A stretch of DNA of 64,000 bases, taken from positions 1 to 64,000 of the forward strand of contig JADLCT010000108.1 in NCBI GenBank assembly GCA_020847045.1, written 5' to 3'. This document shows positions 1 to 7,549 of this stretch, piece after piece. The notes below the pieces were generated by a model. That model had not been told where the DNA came from and did no database searches. It saw only the letters and a program-made list of their open reading frames with translations. The position numbers and the translations under genes were made by a program. The stretch's first letter is position 1; each line of letters begins with the position of its first letter. This stretch comes from Bryobacterales bacterium (lineage in GTDB: Bacteria; Acidobacteriota; Terriglobia; Bryobacterales; Bryobacteraceae).

Positions 1-45
1 CTGCAAAACCTTTATTCGGGGGTTCGATTCCCCCCCGCGCCTCCA
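1..45 (+). tRNA. tRNA-Cys (GCA), 3' part only
   Basis: Only the 3' half lies in the window. Bases 1-7 form the anticodon loop CTGCAAA with anticodon GCA at 3-5. A 5-nt variable region follows, then a T arm with a GGGGG/CCCCC stem (18-22 and 30-34) around TTCGATT, an acceptor strand CCGCGCC (35-41), discriminator T at 42 and an encoded CCA at 43-45. U73 is the known cysteine identity base and agrees with the anticodon. Confidence 0.93.
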
Positions 46-64
46 ACAGTTCTAATCCTCCCGC

Positions 65-421
65 TCAAACTTTCCGCCACACGCTGGCGACGGCTTTCCT
101 CAATTGCCTCTTGAGCCTGCGGGCCGACGCTTCCAGCATGGCGTCCTCCTCCTGGGCGATGCAGTTCCACACCGCGGCGAAGTCACGCGCAAGCGCCTCG
201 AGGGCTTCCATGTTGGACTTGCCGTACGCATAGAGCGTGAGTTCGGAGTTCTCAAGCACGACGTGACCGTAGCTTCTGGTGCGATGCAGTCGAAGAGGCG
301 GCTGAAAACGAAATTCCACGTTCCGCCATTGAATCGCATCAACCTCAAGAACCGGCCGCGACAACAGTCTTGGCGGTGAGGCGTGGTGGAGCCGGACATT
401 GCCGTACGTGCGGGTAGCCAT
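65..421 (-). CDS. Hypothetical protein, 118 aa
   Basis: I do not recognise this protein. It begins with a basic beta-rich half and ends in a helical, charged half with several Arg/Lys residues. The middle stretch LTLYAYGKSNMEALEALARD resembles small proteins that pair a short strand with a long helix. ATG at 421 is preceded by an AGGAAG-type ribosome site. It converges on tRNA-Cys and lies 12 bp downstream of the glycosyltransferase stop on the same strand, so it may be the last gene of that unit. It has no signal peptide or membrane segment. Confidence 0.6.
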   Translation of the reverse strand: MATRTYGNVRLHHASPPRLLSRPVLEVDAIQWRNVEFRFQPPLRLHRTRSYGHVVLENSELTLYAYGKSNMEALEALARDFAAVWNCIAQEEDAMLEASARRLKRQLRKAVASVWRKV

Positions 422-433
422 CTTCCTGCCAGC

Positions 434-1543
434 CTACACTCTCCCCACGGCACCCCTCAGCGTCTCCGCATACAGCCCCGCCACGCGGTGAAGATCATGT
501 TCGCGCCGGATGTACGCCGCCGCCGCATCGCCCACTTGCGCAAGACCTTGGGGTGAGCGCAATGCCCACAGGCAATAAGCCAGAATCTGGTCCTCCTCGG
601 CCATTCCCGCATCGCACCGTAAACATGCTTCGCGCGGGAAACGGGCAATCTCGCGGCCATCCGTTAGCATGGTGGCCAGCCCCGCTCCCATCAGGCGCAC
701 GGCAATTCCGGAACTTTCGCCGGCCGATGGATAGCGAAGGTTCAGGCACAGATCGGTGGCGCCGGCGTGCTGCCAGAACTCCCGCTCCGGCAGGTGGCCC
801 CGGCGAATGATTCCGGGCTGGCCGAGATCCCACGCGAAGCTTCTCTCCACGCCAGGCGAGACGAACTCGCCGGCCACCAGCAGGTGGACAGGCAGCGTGG
901 CCGCGCGCAGCCGCGCGAAGGCGCGCAGAACCGGTCCCAGCCGCTTTGTCTCGCGCAGGTGGCCGAAAACGCCCAGCACAAGCGCGCCGCCGGGAACACC
1001 CCACTCGCGCCGCAAGCGCGCACGCTCATCGCGGTCACCGGGCGCAACGGGATTCCACAGATGGGGAATCTCCACCACGCGAGCCCGCGGAGCATGGCGC
1101 AGCACCGTGTCCGCCGCACCCGGGTTGTGGACAATCACGGCAAGCGCAGACCGGCAGATGCGCGCAATCATGGGCCACGCAAAATAGGCGGACTCCACGC
1201 CCGACCGCGTCCGGTTTTGCCACAGGTCATGCGCCAGGCCCCTGTGCCACTCGCCGTAGTTGAAGACAAACTCCTCGACGTAGTCCGCTTCGCCAATTTC
1301 TCCCAGCAGGAAGTGATTCAGCAACGCATCGTGCAGCACCACCACGCCGGGCCGGCGTAGCGCCCGCCGGTAGATCTCGCGATGCAGCGGATTGTTCCCC
1401 AGGTGGTAAAGCTCCACGGCGGTATCCCGCGCAGGCGTGGCGCTCACCGGCAGCAACTCCCGCAATGCCGGCAGCAGCGCGGCGGAGTAGTCCGCGACGC
1501 CCGTCGGCGCCGGTGGCAGCGGCGAATGAAAGCCAACCGTCAC
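434..1543 (-). CDS. Glycosyltransferase, GT4-like (GT-B fold)
   Basis: A 369-aa cytosolic glycosyltransferase with a GT-B layout. The N-terminal lobe opens with a glycine/proline-rich donor-site loop (FHSPLPPAPTGVADYS, residues 5-20). The C-terminal lobe carries LGVFGHLRETKRL and LLVAGE strands typical of GT4 enzymes, and the conserved acidic region is represented by a short YPSAGESSG segment near residues 272-280. Donor and acceptor cannot be named; family members build cell-surface glycans. The GTG start overlaps the stop of the upstream yggS-type gene (GTGA at 1540-1543), so the two are translationally coupled. Confidence 0.82.
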   Translation of the reverse strand: MTVGFHSPLPPAPTGVADYSAALLPALRELLPVSATPARDTAVELYHLGNNPLHREIYRRALRRPGVVVLHDALLNHFLLGEIGEADYVEEFVFNYGEWHRGLAHDLWQNRTRSGVESAYFAWPMIARICRSALAVIVHNPGAADTVLRHAPRARVVEIPHLWNPVAPGDRDERARLRREWGVPGGALVLGVFGHLRETKRLGPVLRAFARLRAATLPVHLLVAGEFVSPGVERSFAWDLGQPGIIRRGHLPEREFWQHAGATDLCLNLRYPSAGESSGIAVRLMGAGLATMLTDGREIARFPREACLRCDAGMAEEDQILAYCLWALRSPQGLAQVGDAAAAYIRREHDLHRVAGLYAETLRGAVGRV

Positions 1544-2205
1544 CGCTTGACCCGCCTGCCAAACAGGGCCGTGCCGACGCGGATGTGCGTGGCGCCCTCT
1601 TCGATGGCAGCCTCGAAGTCATTCGACATGCCCATGGAAAGCGCGGGCAGGTGGTGTGCCTCCGCAAGCTCCCGCAAACGGCGGAAGTAGGGGCGTGACT
1701 GCTCGGGGTCCTCGCTCCACGGCGGCATGGTCATCAGGCCGGACAGCGCCAGACGCGAACAGCCGCGCACGGCTTCCATTAACTGCGGCAGTTCCTCCGG
1801 CGGCGCGCCGTGCTTGGCCTCCTCCGCGGAGAGCTTCACTTCGAGAAATACCTCCATTGGCCCGCACGCCTGTTCCTGAATCCGTTGCGCCAGCTTGGGG
1901 CTGTCCACGGTCTGGATCACCTGGAACAACTCCGCGGCGCGGCGCGACTTGTTCGACTGCAGATGGCCAATCAGGTGGAAACGCGCGCCGGGCAGCCCTG
2001 GCAGCGTAGGCGCCTTCGCATCGAACTCCTGCACGTAGTTCTCGCCAAAGTCGCGCAGCCCCAGCGCGTAGGCATCGAGAATCGCCTGCGCCGGAAACAC
2101 CTTGGTAACGGCGATCAGCGTGACGCTGGAACGGGAGCGTCCGGCGCGCGCACAGGCGGCGTGGATCCGTTCCTCGACTTGGGAGAGATTTTCTGCGAGC
2201 ACCAC
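1540..2205 (-). CDS. yggS: YggS/PLPBP family PLP homeostasis protein
   Basis: A 221-aa single-domain alanine-racemase-fold protein of the PLP-binding protein family, which buffers pyridoxal phosphate and affects amino-acid pools. The family signature is clear: LIAVTKVFP (PLP lysine at about residue 35), DFGENYVQE, FHLIGHLQSNK, a QTVDS strand, LSGLMTMPP, and the phosphate-binding LSMGMSNDFEAAIEEGATHIRVGTALFG split across the C-terminus. Length matches the family (about 220-235). The start is GTG, and only 20 bp separate it from the divergent gene at 2226. Its stop overlaps the glycosyltransferase start. Confidence 0.93.
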   Translation of the reverse strand: MVLAENLSQVEERIHAACARAGRSRSSVTLIAVTKVFPAQAILDAYALGLRDFGENYVQEFDAKAPTLPGLPGARFHLIGHLQSNKSRRAAELFQVIQTVDSPKLAQRIQEQACGPMEVFLEVKLSAEEAKHGAPPEELPQLMEAVRGCSRLALSGLMTMPPWSEDPEQSRPYFRRLRELAEAHHLPALSMGMSNDFEAAIEEGATHIRVGTALFGRRVKR

Positions 2206-2225
2206 TACTCATCATAGAGACGGCC

Positions 2226-3533
2226 ATGCGAGGCTGTCCGGTCCACCGAGCCATGCCGAAACCCCCGCCTCCAAATGCGCCGCCCGCCGGGGAGCTCATC
2301 GGATGTATTCAGCGTTTCCTGGCAAACGCGCGCGAGCCCGTGCTGCTGGAGCCAGGCGCGGAGTTGGTGGAAATCCTCGCCGGGCAATACGCCCTGACAC
2401 CCGCGCCGCGCGGCGTCCGCCTGGAGGCCTGGGATCAGGCCAGCAACTACCACCGGCGCATCCTGGGCGTCAAGGAGCGAAGCGCGGGGCGCCTGGAGTT
2501 GGTGGTGGAGCGCTTCGGCGGCAAACTCGCCAAGGCCGTGCTGGCCGACCGCGCCCGGCACGCCGGCCACGGAATGGACCGGACGGCGCGCCGCATGGTG
2601 TTCGCCGAACGGCTGCGCGACTTCCTGTGCCGGCAATTCCCGGGCTGGCGCATCAGTGGCCTTACCGCGCATGGCGATCCGGAGAACCATCTGACGCGAA
2701 TCTACCCGCGCGCCATGGCCGTCAAAGGAAAGAAGGCCTGGGCGGTGATCGCCGCGCCGCCAGGTGACCCCGCCGGCCGTCTGCTTACCTGTGGCCTGAT
2801 CTGGCATAACTATCTGCGCTTCCGCGAGCGCCGTCTCTTCGTGGAGGGACTGGCGCTGCTGCTGCCACGCGAGCAGATTACCGCCACCTGCTTGCGTCTG
2901 CCCTGGCTGAACAAGCGCGCCGTCCGCGTGGCCGTGTTCGCATATGGGGAGGACGGCTGGGAACACGAGGTGGAGGCGGCGCACGGAAATTTCGAAACGT
3001 CGCTGCAGCCGGCGGCGTGGACGGAACCTCCCGCCGGTGGCGTTGGTACTCGGCATGCCGGGCACGGACCGGAATGGTGGCTGGAACAGGAGGTGCGTGG
3101 CAACCCGGCCGTGATCGACGGACGTTTGCTCCAGAAGCCCGTGTATGGCCAGGTGTCCGTCCTGGCCGGTATGGACCGCGGCATCATCGATCTGCTCGCC
3201 TGCTCCCGCGGTGGACGCCTCACGGTGATTGAACTGAAAGCCACCGCCGATCCTCAATTGCCTGTTCAGGCGCTCGATTATTGGATGCGCGTGGCCGGGC
3301 ACGCCACACGGAGCGAGTTCGGTCCGGCGGGCTACTTCCCCGGTGTGGCGCTGACGGCCGAGCCGCCACGCCTGCTCCTGGCGGCCCCGGCGTTTGAGTT
3401 CCACCCCACCACGGAGATCGTGCTGAGCTACTTCGATCCGGCCATCGAGGTGGAGCGCGTGGGGCTGGCGGTAGAATGGCAGAAGCGGATCCGGGTGTCG
3501 TTCCGGTTGCACGGAATGCGGCGTCCCGGGTAA
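2226..3533 (+). CDS. PD-(D/E)XK nuclease-like protein of unknown role
   Basis: A 435-aa cytosolic protein I do not recognise as a named family. The C-terminal third looks like a PD-(D/E)XK core: a GIIDLL strand with Asp322, then a VIELKA strand with Glu336 and Lys338, followed by a helix QALDYWMRV that would be the conserved post-motif helix. The N-terminal 300 residues have no motif I can assign. ATG at 2226 is used; ATG at 2253 is an alternative, and neither has a strong ribosome site. A DUF697-like gene follows 11 bp downstream, so the two are probably cotranscribed. The domain assignment is motif reading only. Confidence 0.65.
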   Translation: MRGCPVHRAMPKPPPPNAPPAGELIGCIQRFLANAREPVLLEPGAELVEILAGQYALTPAPRGVRLEAWDQASNYHRRILGVKERSAGRLELVVERFGGKLAKAVLADRARHAGHGMDRTARRMVFAERLRDFLCRQFPGWRISGLTAHGDPENHLTRIYPRAMAVKGKKAWAVIAAPPGDPAGRLLTCGLIWHNYLRFRERRLFVEGLALLLPREQITATCLRLPWLNKRAVRVAVFAYGEDGWEHEVEAAHGNFETSLQPAAWTEPPAGGVGTRHAGHGPEWWLEQEVRGNPAVIDGRLLQKPVYGQVSVLAGMDRGIIDLLACSRGGRLTVIELKATADPQLPVQALDYWMRVAGHATRSEFGPAGYFPGVALTAEPPRLLLAAPAFEFHPTTEIVLSYFDPAIEVERVGLAVEWQKRIRVSFRLHGMRRPG

Positions 3534-3544
3534 GCCATGCGCCT

Positions 3545-4453
3545 ATGTCGGCCCGCTTGTTGAAGCAGATTCGAACGGCTGTCGAGCAGCTAAACCCGCA
3601 CGACGTGCGGATGGCCGCCGAACGCCCGGTGAGCGTGGTGCTGCACGCCAGCGGCAGCGCCTCCTACGCGGCCATGGAGGATTTCTTCGCCCCGGCCGGC
3701 GTCTCTCACAAGAAACGCATGGAGGTGGTGGAGTACCTGTTCCGGGAAGGCGATCCCGATGCGCCGCCCGGCGCCGATCTGCATGTCGTGGACCGCTCGC
3801 TGGCCCTTCAGGTGGGCGGCGATGGCCTCGATCTGCCCCCCGGCACATTTGTGTACGACGAGCAGCGGCCCCATGCCCTGGTGGAAGCCGTCCTGGCGGC
3901 CCGTCAGGATCTCGGCCTCCCCCTGGCGCGCGCCTTTCCTCCCTTCCGCGGCATCGTCTCGCAGCGGACCATCCATCAGATCTCGAAAGAGAACGCCGTG
4001 TTCGCCCTCGCCACAGCCCTTCCCGACATCGCGCCGGGCATTCTCAGCCTCCCCTGGGCCCTCCCGGAGGCCATGTCGGACACAGCCGTCCTGACCGTGA
4101 ACCAGATCCGCATGGCGTTTCTCCTGGCCGCGGCGAGCGACCGTCCCGTGGGCTACCGCGAGCAGAAGATGGAGGTGGCCGGTATCATCGCCGGCGCCTT
4201 CGGCTGGCGGGCGCTGGCCCGTAATCTGGTGGGAAAAATTCCGTTCGGAGGAGGACTGCTGCCCAAGGCCGCCATTGCCTACGCGGCCACCTATGCGGAG
4301 GGAAGGTCCATTGAACGCCTCTACAGCCGCGGCTATGGTTTGACGCGCAAGGAACGCAATCTCGAATATGGTTCGGCCATGGCCAGGGGCCGGCAGGTGG
4401 TGGGCGCTCTCTACGACGCCTGGCAACAGCGCCGCGCGAAAGCACTCCGCTAG
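3545..4453 (+). CDS. DUF697-like protein
   Basis: A 302-aa protein. The C-terminal part (about residues 170-270) resembles DUF697/YcjF domains: TVNQIRMAFLLAA, then a glycine-rich amphipathic stretch IIAGAFGWRALARNLVGKIPFGGGLLPKAA and YAATYAEGRSIERLY. DUF697 domains often accompany GTPases and contact membranes; no GTPase is encoded here. The N-terminal half is unassigned. A longer reading from 3476 would overlap the upstream gene by 58 bp; ATG at 3545 follows that gene by 11 bp and starts MSARLLKQIRTA, so I prefer it. Function unknown. Confidence 0.7.
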   Translation: MSARLLKQIRTAVEQLNPHDVRMAAERPVSVVLHASGSASYAAMEDFFAPAGVSHKKRMEVVEYLFREGDPDAPPGADLHVVDRSLALQVGGDGLDLPPGTFVYDEQRPHALVEAVLAARQDLGLPLARAFPPFRGIVSQRTIHQISKENAVFALATALPDIAPGILSLPWALPEAMSDTAVLTVNQIRMAFLLAAASDRPVGYREQKMEVAGIIAGAFGWRALARNLVGKIPFGGGLLPKAAIAYAATYAEGRSIERLYSRGYGLTRKERNLEYGSAMARGRQVVGALYDAWQQRRAKALR

Positions 4454-4475
4454 ATACTCCGGCAGTGAAGTAGAC

Positions 4476-4481
4476 TATAAT
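4476..4481 (+). promoter_or_regulatory. -10 element for tatA
   Basis: A perfect TATAAT lies 19 bp upstream of the tatA ATG, followed by AGGAGG at 4491-4496. The -35 region (about 4453-4458) is poor. This would give a very short leader carrying the Shine-Dalgarno site. Confidence 0.5.
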
Positions 4482-4500
4482 GCGAGTGTAAGGAGGCCGC

Positions 4501-4668
4501 ATGAGATCCATTGGCGTCCCTGAGCTGGTAATTATCCTGGGAATCGCCGTGCTGCTGTTTGGCGGACGGAAGATCCCGGAAGTGGCCAAGGGCTTGGGAG
4601 AAGGCATTCGCAACTTCAAGAACGCCTTGAAGAGCGAGGACAAGGCGGAAGAAAAGAAGCAGGCGTAA
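4501..4668 (+). CDS. tatA: Twin-arginine translocase subunit TatA/E
   Basis: A 55-aa TatA-type protein. Residues 6-21 form the short N-terminal membrane segment (VPELVIILGIAVLLFGG), followed by the FGGRKIPEVAKGLGEG hinge and amphipathic helix and a charged Lys/Glu tail. TatA oligomers form the protein-conducting element that exports folded twin-arginine substrates across the inner membrane. AGGAGG sits 4 bp before ATG. No tatB or tatC is adjacent. Several likely Tat substrates are encoded in this window (13760, 53210, 55007, perhaps 28913). Confidence 0.95.
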   Translation: MRSIGVPELVIILGIAVLLFGGRKIPEVAKGLGEGIRNFKNALKSEDKAEEKKQA

Positions 4669-4737
4669 GCGGCCTTGCATGCCCGCCCCATCGCAATTTG
4701 AGGGGTGCGCGCGACATTCCATTTTGCAAACACGAAA

Positions 4738-4768
4738 CCCCCGCGGCTCGAGCACGCGGGGGTTTTTT
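4738..4768 (+). terminator. Intrinsic terminator between tatA and hup
   Basis: CCCCCGCG (4738-4745) pairs with CGCGGGGG (4755-4762) across a 9-nt loop, followed by six T at 4763-4768. It serves tatA. Three A residues on the other side give only weak use for the convergent HU gene. It is the only stem with a clear U-tract that I found in the window. Confidence 0.88.
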
Positions 4769-4793
4769 CCATCCACTGTTCCCGTCGCGGGAA

Positions 4794-5099
4794 CTACTTC
4801 TTCTTCGGCGGCACAATGGCGTCTTTGCACGCCTTGGCGATCCGGAACTTCACCACCTTCTTGGCGGGAATCTTGATCGCGTCACCGGTGGCCGGGTTGC
4901 GGCCCATGCGCGCCTTGGTGTCGCGCAGAACCAGCTTGCCCAAGCCAGGCAGCGTGAACATCTTGTTCTTCTTGGTTTCGGAAATGGCAACGGCGGCGAT
5001 GGTGTCCAGTGCCTGTTTGGCCACCTTGTTGGACACGCCGATGGTTTCCGCCAGCTTCTTCACCAGTTGCGCTTGCGTCATCTTCTTGCTTTCGGCCAT
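4794..5099 (-). CDS. hup: HU family DNA-binding protein
   Basis: A 101-aa histone-like protein that bends and compacts DNA. It has the full HU fold: helices MTQAQLVKKLAETIGVSNKVAKQALD, a beta-arm GLGKLVLRDTKARMGRNPATG with the conserved RNPATG tip whose proline intercalates in DNA, and a final FRIAKACKDAI helix. A short basic PPKKK tail extends it about 10 residues past the typical 90. An AAGGAGC ribosome site precedes ATG at 5099. It is convergent with tatA and monocistronic. Confidence 0.95.
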   Translation of the reverse strand: MAESKKMTQAQLVKKLAETIGVSNKVAKQALDTIAAVAISETKKNKMFTLPGLGKLVLRDTKARMGRNPATGDAIKIPAKKVVKFRIAKACKDAIVPPKKK

Positions 5100-5316
5100 G
5101 GATGCTCCTTACTATCCCAATGAACTTACCGTACGGAACGTCACGGCTGCCGCCAACCGGGAAGCCGGCGTGGCCATCCAGCGCGAAACATAATCGTGCG
5201 GATTTGTTTGCGCTCTCAGGATAACGGAAGCCGTTCCGGCTGTAAAGAGAGGAGTATGCCCGGAAAGGCGTTTTTTCAAGGATTTTTGCGTCCGAAGGAC
5301 GTCTTGGAGGCTAAAA

Positions 5317-6162
5317 TCAATGCTTTCGGGTGGGAGAAGTCCCCGAAAGCGCTTGATACAGGTCTCTTTTGCCCATTCCATGCCGCCGGGCGACGGTCTT
5401 GATGGCGTCCATGCGGGGGGCGCCGGCGGCCATCTCCGCCTCCACTTCGGCGGCCAGACCGCCGGGCGAAGCGGGCTCGGGCGCTGGCGCGTGGCGGTCC
5501 ACCACCAGCGTGAACTCGCCCCGGATGGAGGCGCGCGCCGACAGGGCCGCCAGCACCTCGGAGATGGTTCCGCGCAGAAACTCTTCATGCATTTTAGTGA
5601 GCTCGCGCCCGGCGGCCATCTTCCGGTCTCCGAGCACCACGCGCATGTCATCCAGTGTTTCCAGAATCCTGTGCGGTGCTTCGAACAGGAGCAGCGTGGC
5701 CGGGATCGCCCGAAGATCTTCGAGAGCGGTCCGGCGCGCGCCTCCTCGTGGTGGCAGAAAACCGGCGAAGTAGAAGGCGTCCGTGGGCAGTCCCGAGGCG
5801 GCGAGCGCGGCCAGAGGCGCCGACGCGCCGGGGATGGGCACAACGCTCAGTCCCTGCTCGGTGGCCAGGCGGACCAGCCGGAACCCGGGATCCGAGATCA
5901 GCGGCGTGCCGCCATCGGAAACCAGCGCCACGCGAGCCCCGCCAGCGATCTCCTCAACGATCGACTCGGCCAGCCCGGCTTCATTATGTTCGTGAAGACT
6001 GCGCGTGGGTTTGCGGATCGCGTAGGCTTCCAGCAGCTTCGCCGTCTGCCGCGTGTCCTCGCAGGCGATCCAATCCACCGATTGCAGCGTGTCCACGGCC
6101 CGCCGGGACAGGTCGTTCAGGTTGCCAATAGGGGTGGAAACCAGAAAAAGTACCCCGGCCAT
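5317..6162 (-). CDS. rsmI: 16S rRNA (cytidine(1402)-2'-O)-methyltransferase RsmI
   Basis: A 281-aa SAM-dependent tetrapyrrole-methylase-fold enzyme that 2'-O-methylates C1402 in the ribosomal P site. Diagnostic stretches are LVSTPIGNLNDLSRRAVDTL at the N-terminus, CEDTRQTAKLL, SLHEHNEA, and VALVSDGGTPLISDPGFRLV, then VVPIPGASAPLAALAASGLP. Length is close to the usual 275-290. It is transcribed alone, divergent from the gene at 6317 with 154 bp between. The 217 bp between this gene and hup hold only a short GC stem around 5290 with no U-tract on either side. Confidence 0.94.
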   Translation of the reverse strand: MAGVLFLVSTPIGNLNDLSRRAVDTLQSVDWIACEDTRQTAKLLEAYAIRKPTRSLHEHNEAGLAESIVEEIAGGARVALVSDGGTPLISDPGFRLVRLATEQGLSVVPIPGASAPLAALAASGLPTDAFYFAGFLPPRGGARRTALEDLRAIPATLLLFEAPHRILETLDDMRVVLGDRKMAAGRELTKMHEEFLRGTISEVLAALSARASIRGEFTLVVDRHAPAPEPASPGGLAAEVEAEMAAGAPRMDAIKTVARRHGMGKRDLYQALSGTSPTRKH

Positions 6163-6316
6163 ACGACGTTTTAGTATGACATCCCCTAAGGTCTTTGGGC
6201 GAGACCACCGATAGAGTGTCAGGCGCGAATATGCGTAGGAGGCGGCGGAGCAGCGGGCGAAACGGGGCGGCGAAAGCGGCCGCGCCGTGGTCCGCGGGGC
6301 CGTTTGATGGGATCAT

Positions 6317-7525
6317 ATGAGTGAAGTTATTGCGGCGGACGAGACTCTGCGAGAAACCATGGAGCCCACCCCTGAAAGCGCCGGTCCGGGACCCGCGCCG
6401 GTAGACGCGTACCTTTGGGCGCCCCCGGGGAAGGACCTCGCGGTCACCCTGGATCTGGACGTTGTGGACCGCATGCTGGCCGACGTCATGCGCGGATTCG
6501 GCGTCATGCCGAAGCGCGGCGTGGAGGTGGGCGGCGTGCTTCTGGGCGAGTACTCCGGCCCCGGCAAGGTTCGCGTAACCGACTATGAACTGGTGAGTTG
6601 CCAGCACTCGCGCGGCTCTTCGTGGCTGCTGAGCCCGGAAGAGACGGACCGCTTGCGCGCGGTGTGTGACCGCTGGCTCTCCACCCCGGGCGGGCATACG
6701 ACGGTGATTGGCCTGTTCCGGAGCCATACGCGCGAAGGCTTTCAGGTGACGCCCGAGGATGCGGATCTGTTGGACCGCATGGCCCCGGACCCGTCGTCGG
6801 TCTTCCTTCTGGTGAAGCCTTACGCTACGCGCGTGAGCGTCGCGGGGTTCTATTTCCGCGAAGACGGCGGAATTCGGACTATGGGGCCTCCTTATATGGA
6901 GTTCCCGTTCCGGCGGCGTGAACTGGCGGGTGAAGAACCCACGCCGGGTAGCCCGCTGGCGGCGGCCGCGCCGCCCGCCACCAGCGTTCCAGCAGCCGCG
7001 CCAGCCCAGCCTGAGTTTAGCTTTGGCGGGTACAACCAGGGAGAAAGCAAGACGATGACGGGTTCAATCTCTTCAATGGAGTCGTATAAGGACGACGCCA
7101 CTTCTCCGGCGGTTGAGACGCCGAAAAAACGCCGCAATTCCGGCTGGGTGTGGCTGCCTCTCTCCTTCATCTTCTTACTGTTGGGTGTGGTTCTCGGTTT
7201 CCAGGTGGCGCTCAGCGTGGGACAAAAAATGCCCAGCGCTCTCCGCCCTCCCGATCCCTACCAGATGCATCTGACCGCCAACCGGTCCGGCTCCAGCGTC
7301 CATATCAGTTGGGACCGGAGCGCGCCCGCCATCCAGTCGGCGCCCCGCGGCGTCCTCCATATCTTGGACGGCGATACCGAACAGCGAGTGGAACTCGACG
7401 CGCTTCAGTTGATGAACGGCAGCGTCCTGTACCGGCGCGCCGCAAAGAACGTGAAATTCCGTCTTGAAGTGTTCACCAGTAGTCACGTCACTCTGAGCGA
7501 AACCACGGAATTCACCACACCCTAA
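6317..7525 (+). CDS. Single-pass membrane protein with degenerate JAMM/MPN domain
   Basis: A 402-aa protein. Residues 45-170 read like a JAB1/MPN metalloprotease domain: Glu70 in VEVGGVLLGEY, then IGLFRSHTREGFQVTPEDAD, which aligns with the JAMM motif H-x-H-x7-S-x2-D. Arg135 stands where the first His should be, His137 is kept, Thr145 replaces Ser and Asp148 is kept, so zinc hydrolysis is doubtful. A Pro/Ala-rich linker leads to one transmembrane segment near residues 276-298. The C-terminal ~100 residues would then lie outside the cytoplasm. The role is unknown; binding to an isopeptide or peptide ligand is a guess. Confidence 0.7.
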   Translation: MSEVIAADETLRETMEPTPESAGPGPAPVDAYLWAPPGKDLAVTLDLDVVDRMLADVMRGFGVMPKRGVEVGGVLLGEYSGPGKVRVTDYELVSCQHSRGSSWLLSPEETDRLRAVCDRWLSTPGGHTTVIGLFRSHTREGFQVTPEDADLLDRMAPDPSSVFLLVKPYATRVSVAGFYFREDGGIRTMGPPYMEFPFRRRELAGEEPTPGSPLAAAAPPATSVPAAAPAQPEFSFGGYNQGESKTMTGSISSMESYKDDATSPAVETPKKRRNSGWVWLPLSFIFLLLGVVLGFQVALSVGQKMPSALRPPDPYQMHLTANRSGSSVHISWDRSAPAIQSAPRGVLHILDGDTEQRVELDALQLMNGSVLYRRAAKNVKFRLEVFTSSHVTLSETTEFTTP

Positions 7526-7531
7526 GCCCGG

Positions 7532-7549
7532 GCCGCCACTTCAGGCGGC
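7532..7549. terminator. GC hairpin at a convergent gene end
   Basis: GCCGCC (7532-7537) and GGCGGC (7544-7549) flank a 6-nt loop between two convergent genes and overlap the stop region of the AAA+ gene. There is no U-tract, so intrinsic termination is uncertain. Confidence 0.35.

Noticed and set aside
1..45. tRNA-Cys as an integration site for a mobile element
   Set aside because: No integrase, direct repeat or phage-like gene follows; downstream genes are ordinary chromosomal genes.
2205..3512. Minus-strand 435-codon frame mirroring the PD-(D/E)XK-like gene
   Set aside because: The plus-strand frame has the better motif content and a coupled partner; the mirror reads as His/Gln/Arg-rich noise.
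5284..5306. CGTCC-GAA-GGACG stem as a terminator for rsmI
   Set aside because: There is no U-tract downstream on either strand; the T-run lies on the wrong side.
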